Source of the DNA: CAYZHM01 sp964478225 | Lineage (GTDB): Bacteria > Pseudomonadota > Alphaproteobacteria > Micavibrionales > Micavibrionaceae | DNA: 60,222 nucleotides | Assembly: GCA_964478225.1 (NCBI GenBank) | Contig: CAYZHM010000010.1 | Span: 1 to 60,222 of the forward strand | Reading direction: 5' to 3' | Part shown: piece after piece, positions 42,637 through 52,067 of the stretch | Numbering within the stretch: position 1 is the first letter of the stretch | Layout: each line of letters starts with the position of its first letter | Notes under the pieces: generated by a model | Database searches by the model: none | Told to the model about the DNA's origin: nothing | Seen by the model: only the letters and a program-made list of their open reading frames with translations | Position numbers and translations under genes: made by a program

Positions 42637-45102
42637 TTAAGCGTCGACGTTACGGACTTTTAGTGCGTTATCCTGTATAAACTCACGCCGCGGCTCAACC
42701 ACATCGCCCATCAGCGTCGAGAAAATATCGTCCGCCTTCTGCGCGTCTTCAACCTTGACCTGCAGCAATGTCCGCACATTCGGATCCAGCGTGGTTTCCC
42801 ACAATTGCTCCGGGTTCATCTCCCCAAGACCTTTGTAACGCTGAATGGCCAAACCTTTACGCCCATTTTCCTGTATCTTGTCATACAAAGCAGCAGGACC
42901 ATTCACTTTGGCCAAAACCTTTTCGCCTTCACGAATTTCAACCGGCTTAGCAAAACTTTCCTGCAGCCAATCCATCGCCCCAACCAAACGACGCGCATCC
43001 GCACTGCGAATACGTTCCGGCGACAACCTGACACTCTCCTGCACGCCGCGAACCGTACGAGCAAAGATATAACCACCGACAGGCGTAAACTCGCCCTTCC
43101 AGGTCTTTTCATTCTTCGCCGCAATATTATTCAAGCGCTCCGCAACAATGTTCGCATACGTCACACCCTTCTTGGCATCATCAAAAATCGTATCATCAAA
43201 CGCTCCGGCGATCGCCGCTTGCTCAACAATTCTGCGATTTCCAGCACTACGCGTCAGCGCATTAATCGAATTACGGATCGATCGTGATTTCATAAGCAAA
43301 TCACGCAAATCATTCCCTGTGCGCATCTGACCCGCACCATCGATAATCGCCAGATCGCTCATCACAACGTCGATCAGATAATCCTCAAGCGCCTTTTCAT
43401 CTTTCAAATAAAGTTCGCCCGCATTCCCGCGCTTCACCTTAAACAAAGGCGGCTGCGCGATATACAGATATCCCTTCTCAATAATCTGCGGCATATAACG
43501 GAAGAAAAACGTCAACAACAACGTGCGAATGTGCGAACCGTCAACGTCCGCATCCGTCATGATGATGATTTTGTGATAACGTGCTTTCTCAATATTAAAT
43601 TCATCCTGCCCTATGCCAGTGCCGAGCGCCGTAATCAGCGTCCCCACCTGCTCAGAGCCGAGCATCTTGTCAAAACGCGCCCGCTCAGTATTCAAAATCT
43701 TACCGCGCAGAGGAAGAATGGCCTGATTGTAACGTGCCCGCGCCTGCTTGGCCGAACCGCCAGCAGAATCCCCCTCAACGATGAAAATCTCGGAAACCGC
43801 AGGGTCCTTCGCCTGACAATCTGCGAGCTTACCCGGCAAATTAGAGATGTCCATAATCCCTTTGCGCCGCGTCAGATCGCGCGCCTTACGCGCTGCTTCA
43901 CGCGCTGTTGCCGCTTCAATAATCTTGGCCACAATTTGTTTGGCCTCATTCGGGTTTTCTTCAAACCACGTCCCAAGCTTGTCGTTAATCGCGCTTTCAA
44001 CAACCGGACGCACTTCGCTCGACACAAGTTTATCTTTCGTCTGCGAGGAGAATTTCGGATCAGGAACTTTCACAGACAGCACGCAGGTCAACCCCTCGCG
44101 CATATCATCGCCCGTCAATTTCAGATCATTCTTTTTGATCAGCTTTTTGTCTTCCGCATACTTACCAATCACGCGCGTCAATGCGCCGCGAAAACCCGCA
44201 AGGTGCGTTCCGCCGTCGCGCTGCGGAATATTGTTGGTGAAACACAGCATCGTCTCGTGATACGCATCCGTCCATTCCATCGCGGCTTCAACTGTAATCC
44301 CGGCCTTCTCGTCATACGCCTTCACGCTAACAGGCGGCTTAAACAAAGGCTTCTTCGAGCGATCAAGATATTCAACAAAGCTTTCAATTCCGCCTTCATA
44401 ATGCAAATGCACAATCTTGTGCTCGGTCGCTTCCTCAGCCCTCACATCGGAAAGATAAATATTCACGCCTGAATTCAAAAATGCCAATTCCCGCAAACGA
44501 TCTTCCAGCGTTTCAAAATCAAAATCCGTCATCGTGAAAGTCGCCGGCGATGGCAAGAATGTCACTTCCGTTCCATTACGCTCACCTTCCTCGAGATCGC
44601 GCACAGGCTTCAAATCTTCCAGCGCTTCGCCCATCTTAAACCGCATGGCCCATTCTTTGCCCTGACGTCTGATTTTAAGGTCGAGATATTCCGAAAGCGC
44701 ATTCACAACCGAAACACCAACCCCGTGCAACCCGCCGGAAACCTTGTAGGAGTTCTGGTCAAACTTACCGCCCGCATGCAACTGCGTCATGATCACTTGC
44801 GCCGCAGACACGCCTTCTTCCTTGTGGATGTCAACAGGAATACCACGACCATTATCGCGCACCGTCACCGACCCATCGGCATTCATAATCACATCAATGC
44901 GGTCGCAATGCCCCGCCAAACTTTCGTCAATCGCGTTATCGACAACCTCATACACCATATGGTGCAAACCCGACCCATCGTCCGTATCGCCAATATACAT
45001 CCCCGGGCGTTTGCGAACAGCATCCAAGCCTCTCAAAACTTTAATTGAATCCGCGCCGTATTCTTGTTCGTTATCTTGTGTTTTTTTCACTGCTTTACTC
45101 AT
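42637..45102 (-). CDS. gyrB: DNA gyrase subunit B
   Basis: The ATPase and TOPRIM subunit of gyrase. GHKL ATPase motifs (VYEVVDNAIDESLAGH, DGSVTVRDNGRGIPVDIH, GGLHGVGVSVVNALS), the TOPRIM segments EIFIVEGDSAGGSAKQARAR and IIIMTDADVDGSHIRTLLLTFFFR, and the C-terminal QRYKGLGEMNPEQLWETTLDP are all complete. 821 aa, slightly longer than the usual about 805. It lies at the far end of the scattered dnaA-dnaN-recF-gyrB cluster. The 242-base gap upstream (45103-45344) holds the divergent HDO-like gene promoter. Confidence 0.98.
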   Translation of the reverse strand: MSKAVKKTQDNEQEYGADSIKVLRGLDAVRKRPGMYIGDTDDGSGLHHMVYEVVDNAIDESLAGHCDRIDVIMNADGSVTVRDNGRGIPVDIHKEEGVSAAQVIMTQLHAGGKFDQNSYKVSGGLHGVGVSVVNALSEYLDLKIRRQGKEWAMRFKMGEALEDLKPVRDLEEGERNGTEVTFLPSPATFTMTDFDFETLEDRLRELAFLNSGVNIYLSDVRAEEATEHKIVHLHYEGGIESFVEYLDRSKKPLFKPPVSVKAYDEKAGITVEAAMEWTDAYHETMLCFTNNIPQRDGGTHLAGFRGALTRVIGKYAEDKKLIKKNDLKLTGDDMREGLTCVLSVKVPDPKFSSQTKDKLVSSEVRPVVESAINDKLGTWFEENPNEAKQIVAKIIEAATAREAARKARDLTRRKGIMDISNLPGKLADCQAKDPAVSEIFIVEGDSAGGSAKQARARYNQAILPLRGKILNTERARFDKMLGSEQVGTLITALGTGIGQDEFNIEKARYHKIIIMTDADVDGSHIRTLLLTFFFRYMPQIIEKGYLYIAQPPLFKVKRGNAGELYLKDEKALEDYLIDVVMSDLAIIDGAGQMRTGNDLRDLLMKSRSIRNSINALTRSAGNRRIVEQAAIAGAFDDTIFDDAKKGVTYANIVAERLNNIAAKNEKTWKGEFTPVGGYIFARTVRGVQESVRLSPERIRSADARRLVGAMDWLQESFAKPVEIREGEKVLAKVNGPAALYDKIQENGRKGLAIQRYKGLGEMNPEQLWETTLDPNVRTLLQVKVEDAQKADDIFSTLMGDVVEPRREFIQDNALKVRNVDA

Positions 45103-45295
45103 TGTTATTCCGCTGTTTTCTATTGATTCTTCGGTGTTTTTTGACTGTCCTTATTCCTAGCACGGCCATAGGGGAAAAAACAGCGAAAAATACCCGTTTT
45201 ACAGGGTTTTTTCTTGAATTATTTCAGAGGGTTAAAGGTGATATTCAACGCTCACACTTTCCAAACAAATTTTTTGGAATTCAATACCCAAATTA

Positions 45296-45324
45296 TTGAC
45301 ATATTATAGAAAGCAGTTTAAAAA
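45296..45324 (+). promoter_or_regulatory. Promoter of the 45345-46622 gene
   Basis: TTGACA (45296-45301), 17 bases, then TAAAAA (45319-45324). A start near 45331 would leave a very short leader before the TTG at 45345. The rest of 45103-45344 shows no gene; it includes a palindromic-looking TTTTTTGGAATTC stretch near 45270. Confidence 0.45.
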
Positions 45325-45344
45325 ACTTCAATAAAACAATTGGA

Positions 45345-46622
45345 TTGCGTTCTTTGAAAAACAGACCCTACATCAACAGCCCGACAAAGGACCTCATAAC
45401 GAGAATGAGATGGATGCGCAGGAGACAAGGCCATTCCGATAATCCAAATCTATTAGAATCCATCAACAATTTTAGGCAGCTCTCAAGACAACCTCCCGCG
45501 ATTATCGATTTCATCTTAAATGGAATTGATCCCTCAAACCCGAATGCAGGCTTCAATAAAGAGCAACTCGAAACCCTTCTTGCCGCAGTTATGTTTCGGT
45601 CCTCCTCAACCTACGCTTCAATTCCTTACCTGGTGGCCGATTTCAACAGCCTAGGCATGTACGACCGCGCAAGAACCATCAACGCAAACGCCTCCGACGA
45701 AGTCGGAAATAAAAAAAATGACTCCCACGCAACGCTTCTCCACAACTCCCTGGAAATGATGGCCGAACTTCTCGGATGCATCACATTCAAAAACCCGCTG
45801 AGATACTACGTAACACGCAAAATCATACGGATAAGAAGAACTGAGCCAAGCTTTTTGGCATCAGAAATAAAAGGCGACCTAGATCTATATAGCAAGATGA
45901 AAGAATACAACGACGCCGTAGGCTCGAAATCTCCTCATCAACTCCCTGAAATCACATCCATACTTTTTCCAGGAGGCTCCACATATGCTTCTCTTGCAAA
46001 ACTGAGAGATGCTCTATACCTGGCCAATTTAATACCTGATAGCTTTCTTGACTATCACGATCAAGTCTTAAGTATCACGCGTAGAACACTCCCAGGAAAA
46101 ACATATCAGATTGATAAACCAGAACTTGCCATCAGGGCCCTTGAACTCGCCGTCAGAGAAGCAAGTTCAGTCGACGAATTAGATACCGGTCGATTATCTT
46201 ATATCGGTGCGTATGGCAAATTATTCTCAGCCTACACCGGGTACGCAACATCTCCTCACCTATTAACGACAAACGCAGCGACAATCAAAAAACGGGTGAG
46301 CGCACTTGAGGAATGGGCACTCAGCCACAATGATGCTGCCACAGGCCAGCTCTCGGGATGGAAACATAGCGCCGAAGAAGGACACGCTGAAGATGCAGCA
46401 AATATTGCCCTAAGAATTATCTCTGAATTATCAGACGAAGATTATAATCATGTGTTGGATGAAGCATCGTCCCTCAGCAAAGCGCGCCTCTGTTTTTGGG
46501 AAACGACAGTCAAAGCAGTAAAAGACCTTGAAGGCGTTGGCCCTAAAATAAAACCCAAACCCTTTCAAAAACCAAACATCTACCATCAGATTGCACAATG
46601 GATTCCGGGATTGTCACTTTAA
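45345..46622 (+). CDS. Heme-oxygenase-like di-iron (HDO) protein, putative
   Basis: 425 aa, mostly helical. The stretch NANASDEVGNKKNDSHATLLHNSLEMMAEL resembles the iron-containing redox enzyme pattern (N-x-x-DE-x-G-x-G----H--L---L--LG). A later helix, KHSAEEGHAEDAANIALRIISEL, matches the second metal-ligand helix (E--HA-D). Enzymes of this fold oxidise or cleave small substrates with two irons; no substrate can be proposed. The translation start is uncertain: a TTG at 45345 without SD, or an ATG around 45404-45410. The stop interlocks with that of the convergent LysR gene (TTAA). Confidence 0.55.
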   Translation: MRSLKNRPYINSPTKDLITRMRWMRRRQGHSDNPNLLESINNFRQLSRQPPAIIDFILNGIDPSNPNAGFNKEQLETLLAAVMFRSSSTYASIPYLVADFNSLGMYDRARTINANASDEVGNKKNDSHATLLHNSLEMMAELLGCITFKNPLRYYVTRKIIRIRRTEPSFLASEIKGDLDLYSKMKEYNDAVGSKSPHQLPEITSILFPGGSTYASLAKLRDALYLANLIPDSFLDYHDQVLSITRRTLPGKTYQIDKPELAIRALELAVREASSVDELDTGRLSYIGAYGKLFSAYTGYATSPHLLTTNAATIKKRVSALEEWALSHNDAATGQLSGWKHSAEEGHAEDAANIALRIISELSDEDYNHVLDEASSLSKARLCFWETTVKAVKDLEGVGPKIKPKPFQKPNIYHQIAQWIPGLSL

Positions 46623-47563
46623 ACCGTTGACAACTGAGATGCGCAATATCGCGCCACTGTGATCAGTTTTTCAACCTTCTGGGGACGGGATTTTGAAGAC
46701 CCTTTCTTGATCACAAATCCGTATTCTGCATTTGGAAATAAATGCGAAAGGGAAGTTCCCACCAGCGTATCATTGTCCTTATCGATAATCACATCAGAAG
46801 AAATACTAATGACCAGACCTGCTTCAATATATTTACGCGTCGTCTCCCAGTTCACAAAATTAACCCGCAATTTTTTTTGAATATCATGGGCTGGAAAAAT
46901 GTCATACAAATTGGGCAAAACCCGGTAATCTTCGGCAGGCAGTGTCAATTCATAACGGCTAATTTCCTCAACGGATAACTTTTGACGACCGGCAAGCGGA
47001 TGATCCGGACGTGTTATCAATACCGGTGCATAATGAAACAAAGATAAAAATTCTGTGCTCGAAGGAAACGGCTTATGCTCGCGCTTCGGCAAGACCGCAA
47101 GATCAACTTCGCCCTTAGCCATTTTCTCAAGCGCTTCTTCATGCTCCGCATAATGCAAGGTCACATAAATATCAGGATTGTGTTCAACATACATTTTGAC
47201 AATACGAGGCATAACGAAGTTCAGCGTGGTGCTGTTCACACAAATATGGATTTCAGTTTTTTTGACAGCACTAAGCTTTTTTTGAAAATTCTCATAAATA
47301 TTCTGAATACCATCAATATGCGGCAAAGCCTGATCAAGCAAAAGTTCGCCCTGGGGCGTCAAACGAATGTGAGGACCGTTCCTTGTAAACAGCTTTGTTT
47401 GAAGCTCATCCTCCAGCGACTTTATTTGCAATGAAACAGTAGATTGCGTCAGCCCCATATGCCGCGCCGCCGCCGTTATATTCTGATACTGCGCAGCAAG
47501 ACAAAAACCGCGCAATTGCTGTAAGCGGTTGGATTTATAATAAAAACTCTGTTTCTCTATCAT
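46619..47563 (-). CDS. LysR-type transcriptional regulator
   Basis: 314 aa. The N-terminal winged helix (LQQLRGFCLAAQYQNITAAARHMGLTQSTVSLQIKSLEDELQTKLFTRNG) is followed by a periplasmic-binding-like effector domain (ICVNSTTLNFVMPRIVKMYVEHNPDIYVTLHYAEHEEALEKMAKGEVDLAVLP). It resembles the CysB/Cbl branch in the length of the recognition helix region, but the effector is unknown. It is divergent from the methyltransferase gene; the 119-base gap between them contains TTTATATAAA (47607-47616), which may be part of a LysR site. Its tail converges on the HDO-like gene. Confidence 0.92.
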   Translation of the reverse strand: MIEKQSFYYKSNRLQQLRGFCLAAQYQNITAAARHMGLTQSTVSLQIKSLEDELQTKLFTRNGPHIRLTPQGELLLDQALPHIDGIQNIYENFQKKLSAVKKTEIHICVNSTTLNFVMPRIVKMYVEHNPDIYVTLHYAEHEEALEKMAKGEVDLAVLPKREHKPFPSSTEFLSLFHYAPVLITRPDHPLAGRQKLSVEEISRYELTLPAEDYRVLPNLYDIFPAHDIQKKLRVNFVNWETTRKYIEAGLVISISSDVIIDKDNDTLVGTSLSHLFPNAEYGFVIKKGSSKSRPQKVEKLITVARYCASQLSTV

Positions 47564-47682
47564 GTCCTATCATTAATTATATCAATAATAAACATTAATA
47601 CTATCGTTTATATAAATAGATCTCGCGATGGTAACCTTAAGATAGTTTGCATATTCGCGCAGCTAGGCTACATCATTAAATT

Positions 47683-48483
47683 ATGGAAATAATGTCAATG
47701 CCTCTCCTTCCCTTCTCTTTGCGCCTCTTTGAGTTTTGCGATCAACGCACCCTCCCGCCGTGGGTGCGCGAAGCCTTTATGGATTGCCTGACAGCGATTT
47801 ACAAAATCAGCAAACCTTATAACGGCTACAGCGAGCAATTAATGCAACAGGTTCAAGGCGAAGAAAAAATCATCGACCTCGCGTCAGGCGGCGGCGAAGG
47901 CGGCGAGTTCTTCCTGAACTATCTTGAAAAAAACCATCCCAATTCCAATCTTAAAATCGTCGGCACAGATCTCTACCCCGATCTGCAATCTCTTAAAATC
48001 ATGAAGGCCAAATACAAGAATTTTGATTTCATCCCGGAGCCAATCAGCGCACTAAACCCACCACCAAGCAACATCTACACCATGTTCACCGCCTTCCATC
48101 ATTTCAAAGAAGATCTAGCGATTAGCCTTTTGCAAAACTGCCTGACCACAGGCAAACAATTCATTGTCTTCGAGATAACAGTCAAAAATTGTTCCATGAC
48201 ATATATAACGTCCATTCTGAATTTCTTCCCTGCCATGTTTGTTCCGTTCTTCGCCAAAAGATGGGACTGGCGGAAAATCATCTTCTCCACCCTCATCCCC
48301 ATCATTCCCTTTTTCTTAAGCTGGGACGGCGTCGTCAGCGGCCTTCGTACCTACACCAAAAAGGAACTCCAGGACCTAGCCACAAAAGCCTCTCCCGATG
48401 GCCGTATCAAAATGGACTACACAGAAAAGCGCTATTTCGGAATTCTTCATTCCTATATGTGCCGCTTTTACGTTGAGGAATAA
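47683..48483 (+). CDS. Class I SAM-dependent methyltransferase
   Basis: 266 aa. Motif I is IIDLASGGGEGGEFFLNYL, with the acidic end of strand 2 in IVGTDLYPDL and a motif near MFTAFHHFKEDLAISLL. From about residue 165 a hydrophobic segment (ITSILNFFPAMFVPFFAKRW, STLIPIIPFFLSW) suggests membrane association. Target unknown. The start could be ATG 47683 or 47692; neither has a good SD. The 3' end overlaps recF by 16 bases. It is divergent from the LysR gene, which may control it. Confidence 0.8.
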   Translation: MEIMSMPLLPFSLRLFEFCDQRTLPPWVREAFMDCLTAIYKISKPYNGYSEQLMQQVQGEEKIIDLASGGGEGGEFFLNYLEKNHPNSNLKIVGTDLYPDLQSLKIMKAKYKNFDFIPEPISALNPPPSNIYTMFTAFHHFKEDLAISLLQNCLTTGKQFIVFEITVKNCSMTYITSILNFFPAMFVPFFAKRWDWRKIIFSTLIPIIPFFLSWDGVVSGLRTYTKKELQDLATKASPDGRIKMDYTEKRYFGILHSYMCRFYVEE

Positions 48484-49586
48484 ATCTTTCCTTCCTTCAC
48501 CTCAAAAAACTGTGCCTTACCTTCTACAGCTGAGAACAACCCCTTATCCGTCCCCGTCAGCCACACCTGCCCGCCCCGCGCCAACAGCAAATCATAGAGC
48601 GCCGCTCGCCGCCCCTCATCCAAATGCGCCGCCACTTCATCCAGCAACAATGCCGGCGCTGCGCCCATCGAGGCCTTAATCAAACCCGCATGCGCCAGAA
48701 CAATCCCAATCAGCAAAGCCTTCTGCTCCCCGGTCGAACACTGATCTGCCGCCATATTCTTCGGCGCATACCGCACCAACAAATCTGACTTATGCGGCCC
48801 GCTCGCCGCTCCGCCTGTCCTCATATCCACGCCCCGTGATTGCGCGAGCTGATATTTAAACATCTCCTCCACCTCCAACGCCGGCGAATGCGGCAGCAAC
48901 TCCTCAATCGTCCCGCGGACAGACAACGCCGCATGCGGAAAATCAGGTGTTTGAAATTCCACACAAGCTTGCTGCAATTTTTCAACAAACTCCAATCGCG
49001 AAGCGGCAATCGCCACGCCCGTTTCTGCCATCTGAATTTCAAGCGCCTCCAGCCACGCCCGATCGTCTTTGCCTTCGCTGAGCAAACGCGCGCGTTGCCG
49101 CATCGCATTCTCATACCGCGCCACACGGCCCGCATGCGCCGGATCAGACGCATAAATCATCCGGTCAAGAAAGCTCCGCCTCTCTGAAGAAGGGCCCAAG
49201 AAAATTCCATCCATCTGTGGCGTCAGCCACAAACATGAAAAATAATCTGCAAGCGCGGCTTGAGATTTTGCCGTCTCACCATTAATCCGCACAGTACGCT
49301 TTTCTGTACGAGCATCAAGACCTGTCCCGATCTGGTTTTCCACCCCGCCACCACTCACACTCGCCGCCACCGCCCAAGACTCGCCCGTAGTCTTACACTG
49401 CATCTCAACCATCTTCGCCTTACGCAAACCTCTCCCCGGAGTCAGCAACGAGACTGCTTCGAGCACATTCGTTTTCCCTGCTCCATTCGGCCCAAACAGC
49501 ACAATCAAGCCAGACTCCAGCCCATCAATCTTTAATTTTACATAGCAACGAAAATTGTGCAGCTTTAACGAAGAAATATATGCCAT
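48468..49586 (-). CDS. recF: DNA replication and repair protein RecF
   Basis: An SMC-like ATPase loading RecA at gapped DNA. Walker A VLFGPNGAGKTNVLEAVSLLTPGRGLR, the signature LSxG equivalent STGEQKALLIGIVLAHAGLI and the Walker B ALLLDEVAAHLDEGRRAALYDLL are present. N-terminal YISSLKLHNFRCY is typical. 372 aa. It sits between gyrB and dnaN in the expected order, though separated from both by other genes. The 221 bases to the divergent ompW-like gene are pyrimidine-rich and hold no gene. Confidence 0.96.
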   Translation of the reverse strand: MAYISSLKLHNFRCYVKLKIDGLESGLIVLFGPNGAGKTNVLEAVSLLTPGRGLRKAKMVEMQCKTTGESWAVAASVSGGGVENQIGTGLDARTEKRTVRINGETAKSQAALADYFSCLWLTPQMDGIFLGPSSERRSFLDRMIYASDPAHAGRVARYENAMRQRARLLSEGKDDRAWLEALEIQMAETGVAIAASRLEFVEKLQQACVEFQTPDFPHAALSVRGTIEELLPHSPALEVEEMFKYQLAQSRGVDMRTGGAASGPHKSDLLVRYAPKNMAADQCSTGEQKALLIGIVLAHAGLIKASMGAAPALLLDEVAAHLDEGRRAALYDLLLARGGQVWLTGTDKGLFSAVEGKAQFFEVKEGKIYSST

Positions 49587-49807
49587 GCCTTGTTTTAGCG
49601 CGCCTCTCTACAAGTGAACAGAGGGAATACGCTGAAAAAAAATTGCCAGGATTTAACATACATCTCTATGCCTTAACTTTTTATTAGAGTTTTCCTGATG
49701 AAATGCGACAATATTTGTAACTCTTCTCCCTCCTTCTTTTTTTAGTTCCTCCCTCTCACCTCTCCAAATAACTTTCAACCCACCATTCTTCTCAAAAGGA
49801 TTAAATC

Positions 49808-50447
49808 ATGAACCGCTTTCTCACCCTGACGACAATGACAGCTCTCAGCTTGATTGCCGCAACAAGTAATACATTTGCTTTCGAAAATCCCGATCCCCTT
49901 TCAAAAGAACGCTTTCAAATCCGCGTTCGCGGGCTAGGTGTTTTTCCCGATGTTGATTCATCCGTAAATATCGGCGGCAAAAACCGATGTTGGTGATGCC
50001 GCAACACCTGAAATTGACTTCACCTATTTCATCACCGATAACATTGCCGCAGAACTAATCGCGGCGACCGCACAGCACTCCATCACCTACACAGGTGACG
50101 CCCACCTCGGCAACACCTGGATTCTTCCTCCAACAGTAACCTTGCAATATCACTTCGCACGTGAAAACACCTTCAGCCCCTACCTCGGCGCCGGTGTAAA
50201 CTATTCTTATTTCTATGGCGAAGAAACCGGCAAAGGCTTCACCGATCTTGAAGTCGATGGCGGTTTTGGTGTCGCACTCCAAGCCGGTACGGACATCTGG
50301 ATCAACGAAAACTGGGGTCTAAACCTTGATGTGAAAAAGCTCTTCCTCGACATCGACGGCACGATAAACAGCGGCGCAACACCCGTATCCACCGACATCG
50401 AACTTGATCCCTGGATCGTCGGCGCAGGCGTCAGCTACAGATTTTAA
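49808..50447 (+). pseudogene. OmpW-family outer-membrane protein, frameshifted
   Basis: An intact signal peptide (LTTMTALSLIAATSNTFA) and RFQIRVRGLGVFPDVDSSVNIGGK lead to an early stop at 49994-49996. Removing one A from the five-A run at 49979-49983 restores a continuous frame: GGKTDVGDAATPEIDFTYFITDNIAAELIAATAQHSI, then QYHFARENTFSPYLGAGVNYSYFYGEE and the C-terminal VGAGVSYRF. These are the OmpW barrel signatures, including the terminal Phe. The total length of 640 bases is one more than a multiple of three. The rest is undamaged, so the shift is recent, or a sequencing error, or tolerated by slippage. SD AAAAGGA. Confidence 0.8.
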
Positions 50448-50464
50448 AAAACTTAAACCCTCAA

Positions 50465-50495
50465 CAAAAAACCCGGCCTGATCGCCGGGTTTTTT
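50465..50495 (+). terminator. Rho-independent terminator shared by the OmpW-like gene and dnaN
   Basis: AAAAAACCCGGC (50465-50476) pairs perfectly with GCCGGGTTTTTT (50484-50495). It lies between the convergent OmpW-like gene and dnaN and has A and T tracts on both sides, so it can work in both directions. Confidence 0.9.
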
Positions 50496-50513
50496 ATAAA
50501 TTCCAAAACAAAT

Positions 50514-51629
50514 TTACACCCGCAAAGGCATCAAAACATAAAGCGCACTTGAATCATTACTCGCCTGAATAATCGTCGGCGACGAAGCATCCGCCAATGT
50601 CAAACGGCAACCTTCGCCTTCAATCTGAGATGTGATATCAAGCAAATATTTCGCATTGAACCCGATTTCAATATCGGTTTCGCCGCTAATCTCAACTTCC
50701 TCCACAGCACTACCAGACTCTGCCGAACTCGCCGACAACGTCATCGTCTTGCCATTCAAAGAAATCTTGATCGCACGAGATTTTCCATCCGAAATCGTCG
50801 CCACGCGGTCAATCGCCGAGGAGAAAATTTTCGGATCAATTTCAACGATCTTGTCATTCCCTTGCGGAATAACGCGCATATAATCCGGGAACGTTCCGTC
50901 AATCAGCTTCGATGTCATCACAATATGATCAAATGCAAAACGGATTTTATTCGGAGAAAGACTGATCTGAATCGTGTCCGCCGCTTCGTCCGTCAATTTG
51001 CGCAATTCATTAATGCACTTACGCGGAATAATAACCCCGGCCATGCCCGCCGCACCATCCGGCAAAGGCATCTCAAAACGCGCCAAACGGTGACCATCCG
51101 TCGCCACTGCACGCAAAACCGCAACGCCGTCTGTCTCCGCCGCATGCACATAAATACCGTTCAGGTAATAGCGTGTTTCTTCCGTCGACATCGCAAATTT
51201 TGTGCGGTCAATCAACGCGCGCAAATCCGCCGCAGGCAGAGAAAAACTCACCGGCAAATCGCCCGCCCCAATCTCAGGAAAATCCGAACTTTGCAAACAG
51301 CTCAGCTTAAACTGCGAACGCCCGGCCTTCACGCTCATCTGCGTCCCGTCATTATTCATCTCCATGACAACATCAGCATCATCCGGCAATTTACGCACAA
51401 TATCATGCAACGTATGCGCCGGAACAGTTGTCGCGCCCTTCTTGCTCACGCTCGCCTCAACAGATTCGTTGATCTCCAGATCCATATCCGTCGTCGCCAA
51501 AGACAACGTGCCGTCGTCAGCTTTCATCAAAACGTTGGAAAGAATAGGAATAGTATTACGGCGCTCAACAACGCTCTGGACGTGATTAAGGGCTCTTAAA
51601 AGCGCGGCGCGTTCAATAGAGAATTTCAT
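50514..51629 (-). CDS. dnaN: DNA polymerase III beta subunit (sliding clamp)
   Basis: 371 aa with three repeats of the clamp fold: N-terminus MKFSIERAALLRALNHVQSVVERRNTIPILSNVLMKA, middle FAMSTEETRYYLNGIYVHA and LARFEMPLPDG, C-terminus ending in ALYVLMPLRV, the hydrophobic peptide-binding end. GGAAGT upstream of the ATG is a weak SD. In the expected position between dnaA and recF, but separated from dnaA by about 6.7 kb. Confidence 0.98.
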   Translation of the reverse strand: MKFSIERAALLRALNHVQSVVERRNTIPILSNVLMKADDGTLSLATTDMDLEINESVEASVSKKGATTVPAHTLHDIVRKLPDDADVVMEMNNDGTQMSVKAGRSQFKLSCLQSSDFPEIGAGDLPVSFSLPAADLRALIDRTKFAMSTEETRYYLNGIYVHAAETDGVAVLRAVATDGHRLARFEMPLPDGAAGMAGVIIPRKCINELRKLTDEAADTIQISLSPNKIRFAFDHIVMTSKLIDGTFPDYMRVIPQGNDKIVEIDPKIFSSAIDRVATISDGKSRAIKISLNGKTMTLSASSAESGSAVEEVEISGETDIEIGFNAKYLLDITSQIEGEGCRLTLADASSPTIIQASNDSSALYVLMPLRV

Positions 51630-51711
51630 GGGCGTACTTCCATTGCTAAGAAAACTAAATTTTTAAGGAATCAAAGACTAGCACAGCGTTTCCGCAGGGA
51701 AAAGCGGAAAG

Positions 51712-52053
51712 TTAGCCCAGTGCTGCAACAAGATCAGAAGACTGCAGAATTTTTGTGATGCGCGCATCATCCAAAACAGAAGGACTAAACAAAAACTGTT
51801 CGTACACAGAAGAAACTCTTTTGAAAATAAGGCGCGTAGGAACTTCACGAGTCCCTTCTAAATCCACCTTAAGCTTCCTGCCTTGCCCCAAAGATAATTC
51901 AACCTGCCAATCATCTTCCACATATCCCACCTCTGTATCATAATGCGAGTCCTGATAAAGATGGGCACGAAACTCATTCACGCCGAGCGCATCGTAAGCC
52001 ACACGCTGTCTGCCTGAAAAAGCCGGTACAATCCTCAATATCTCTGCTGCCAT
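51712..52053 (-). CDS. Hypothetical protein, 113 aa
   Basis: Not recognised. The ATG at 52053 has a strong SD (GGAGG, 8-base spacing), so an upstream in-frame start 14 codons earlier is unlikely. Soluble, mixed fold (FRAHLYQDSHYDTEVGYVEDDWQVELSLGQGRKLKVDL), no cysteines in the mature frame, no signal peptide. It lies upstream of dnaN on the same strand, 82 bases away, and downstream of the ferritin-like gene, 63 bases away. Confidence 0.55.
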   Translation of the reverse strand: MAAEILRIVPAFSGRQRVAYDALGVNEFRAHLYQDSHYDTEVGYVEDDWQVELSLGQGRKLKVDLEGTREVPTRLIFKRVSSVYEQFLFSPSVLDDARITKILQSSDLVAALG

Positions 52054-52067
52054 AACAAAAACCTCCA

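Noticed and set aside
2334..46340. Shared SALEEWA segment in the 76-aa protein (2301-2531) and the HDO-like protein (45345-46622)
   Set aside because: Only six to seven residues of a common helix pattern match; the flanks differ.
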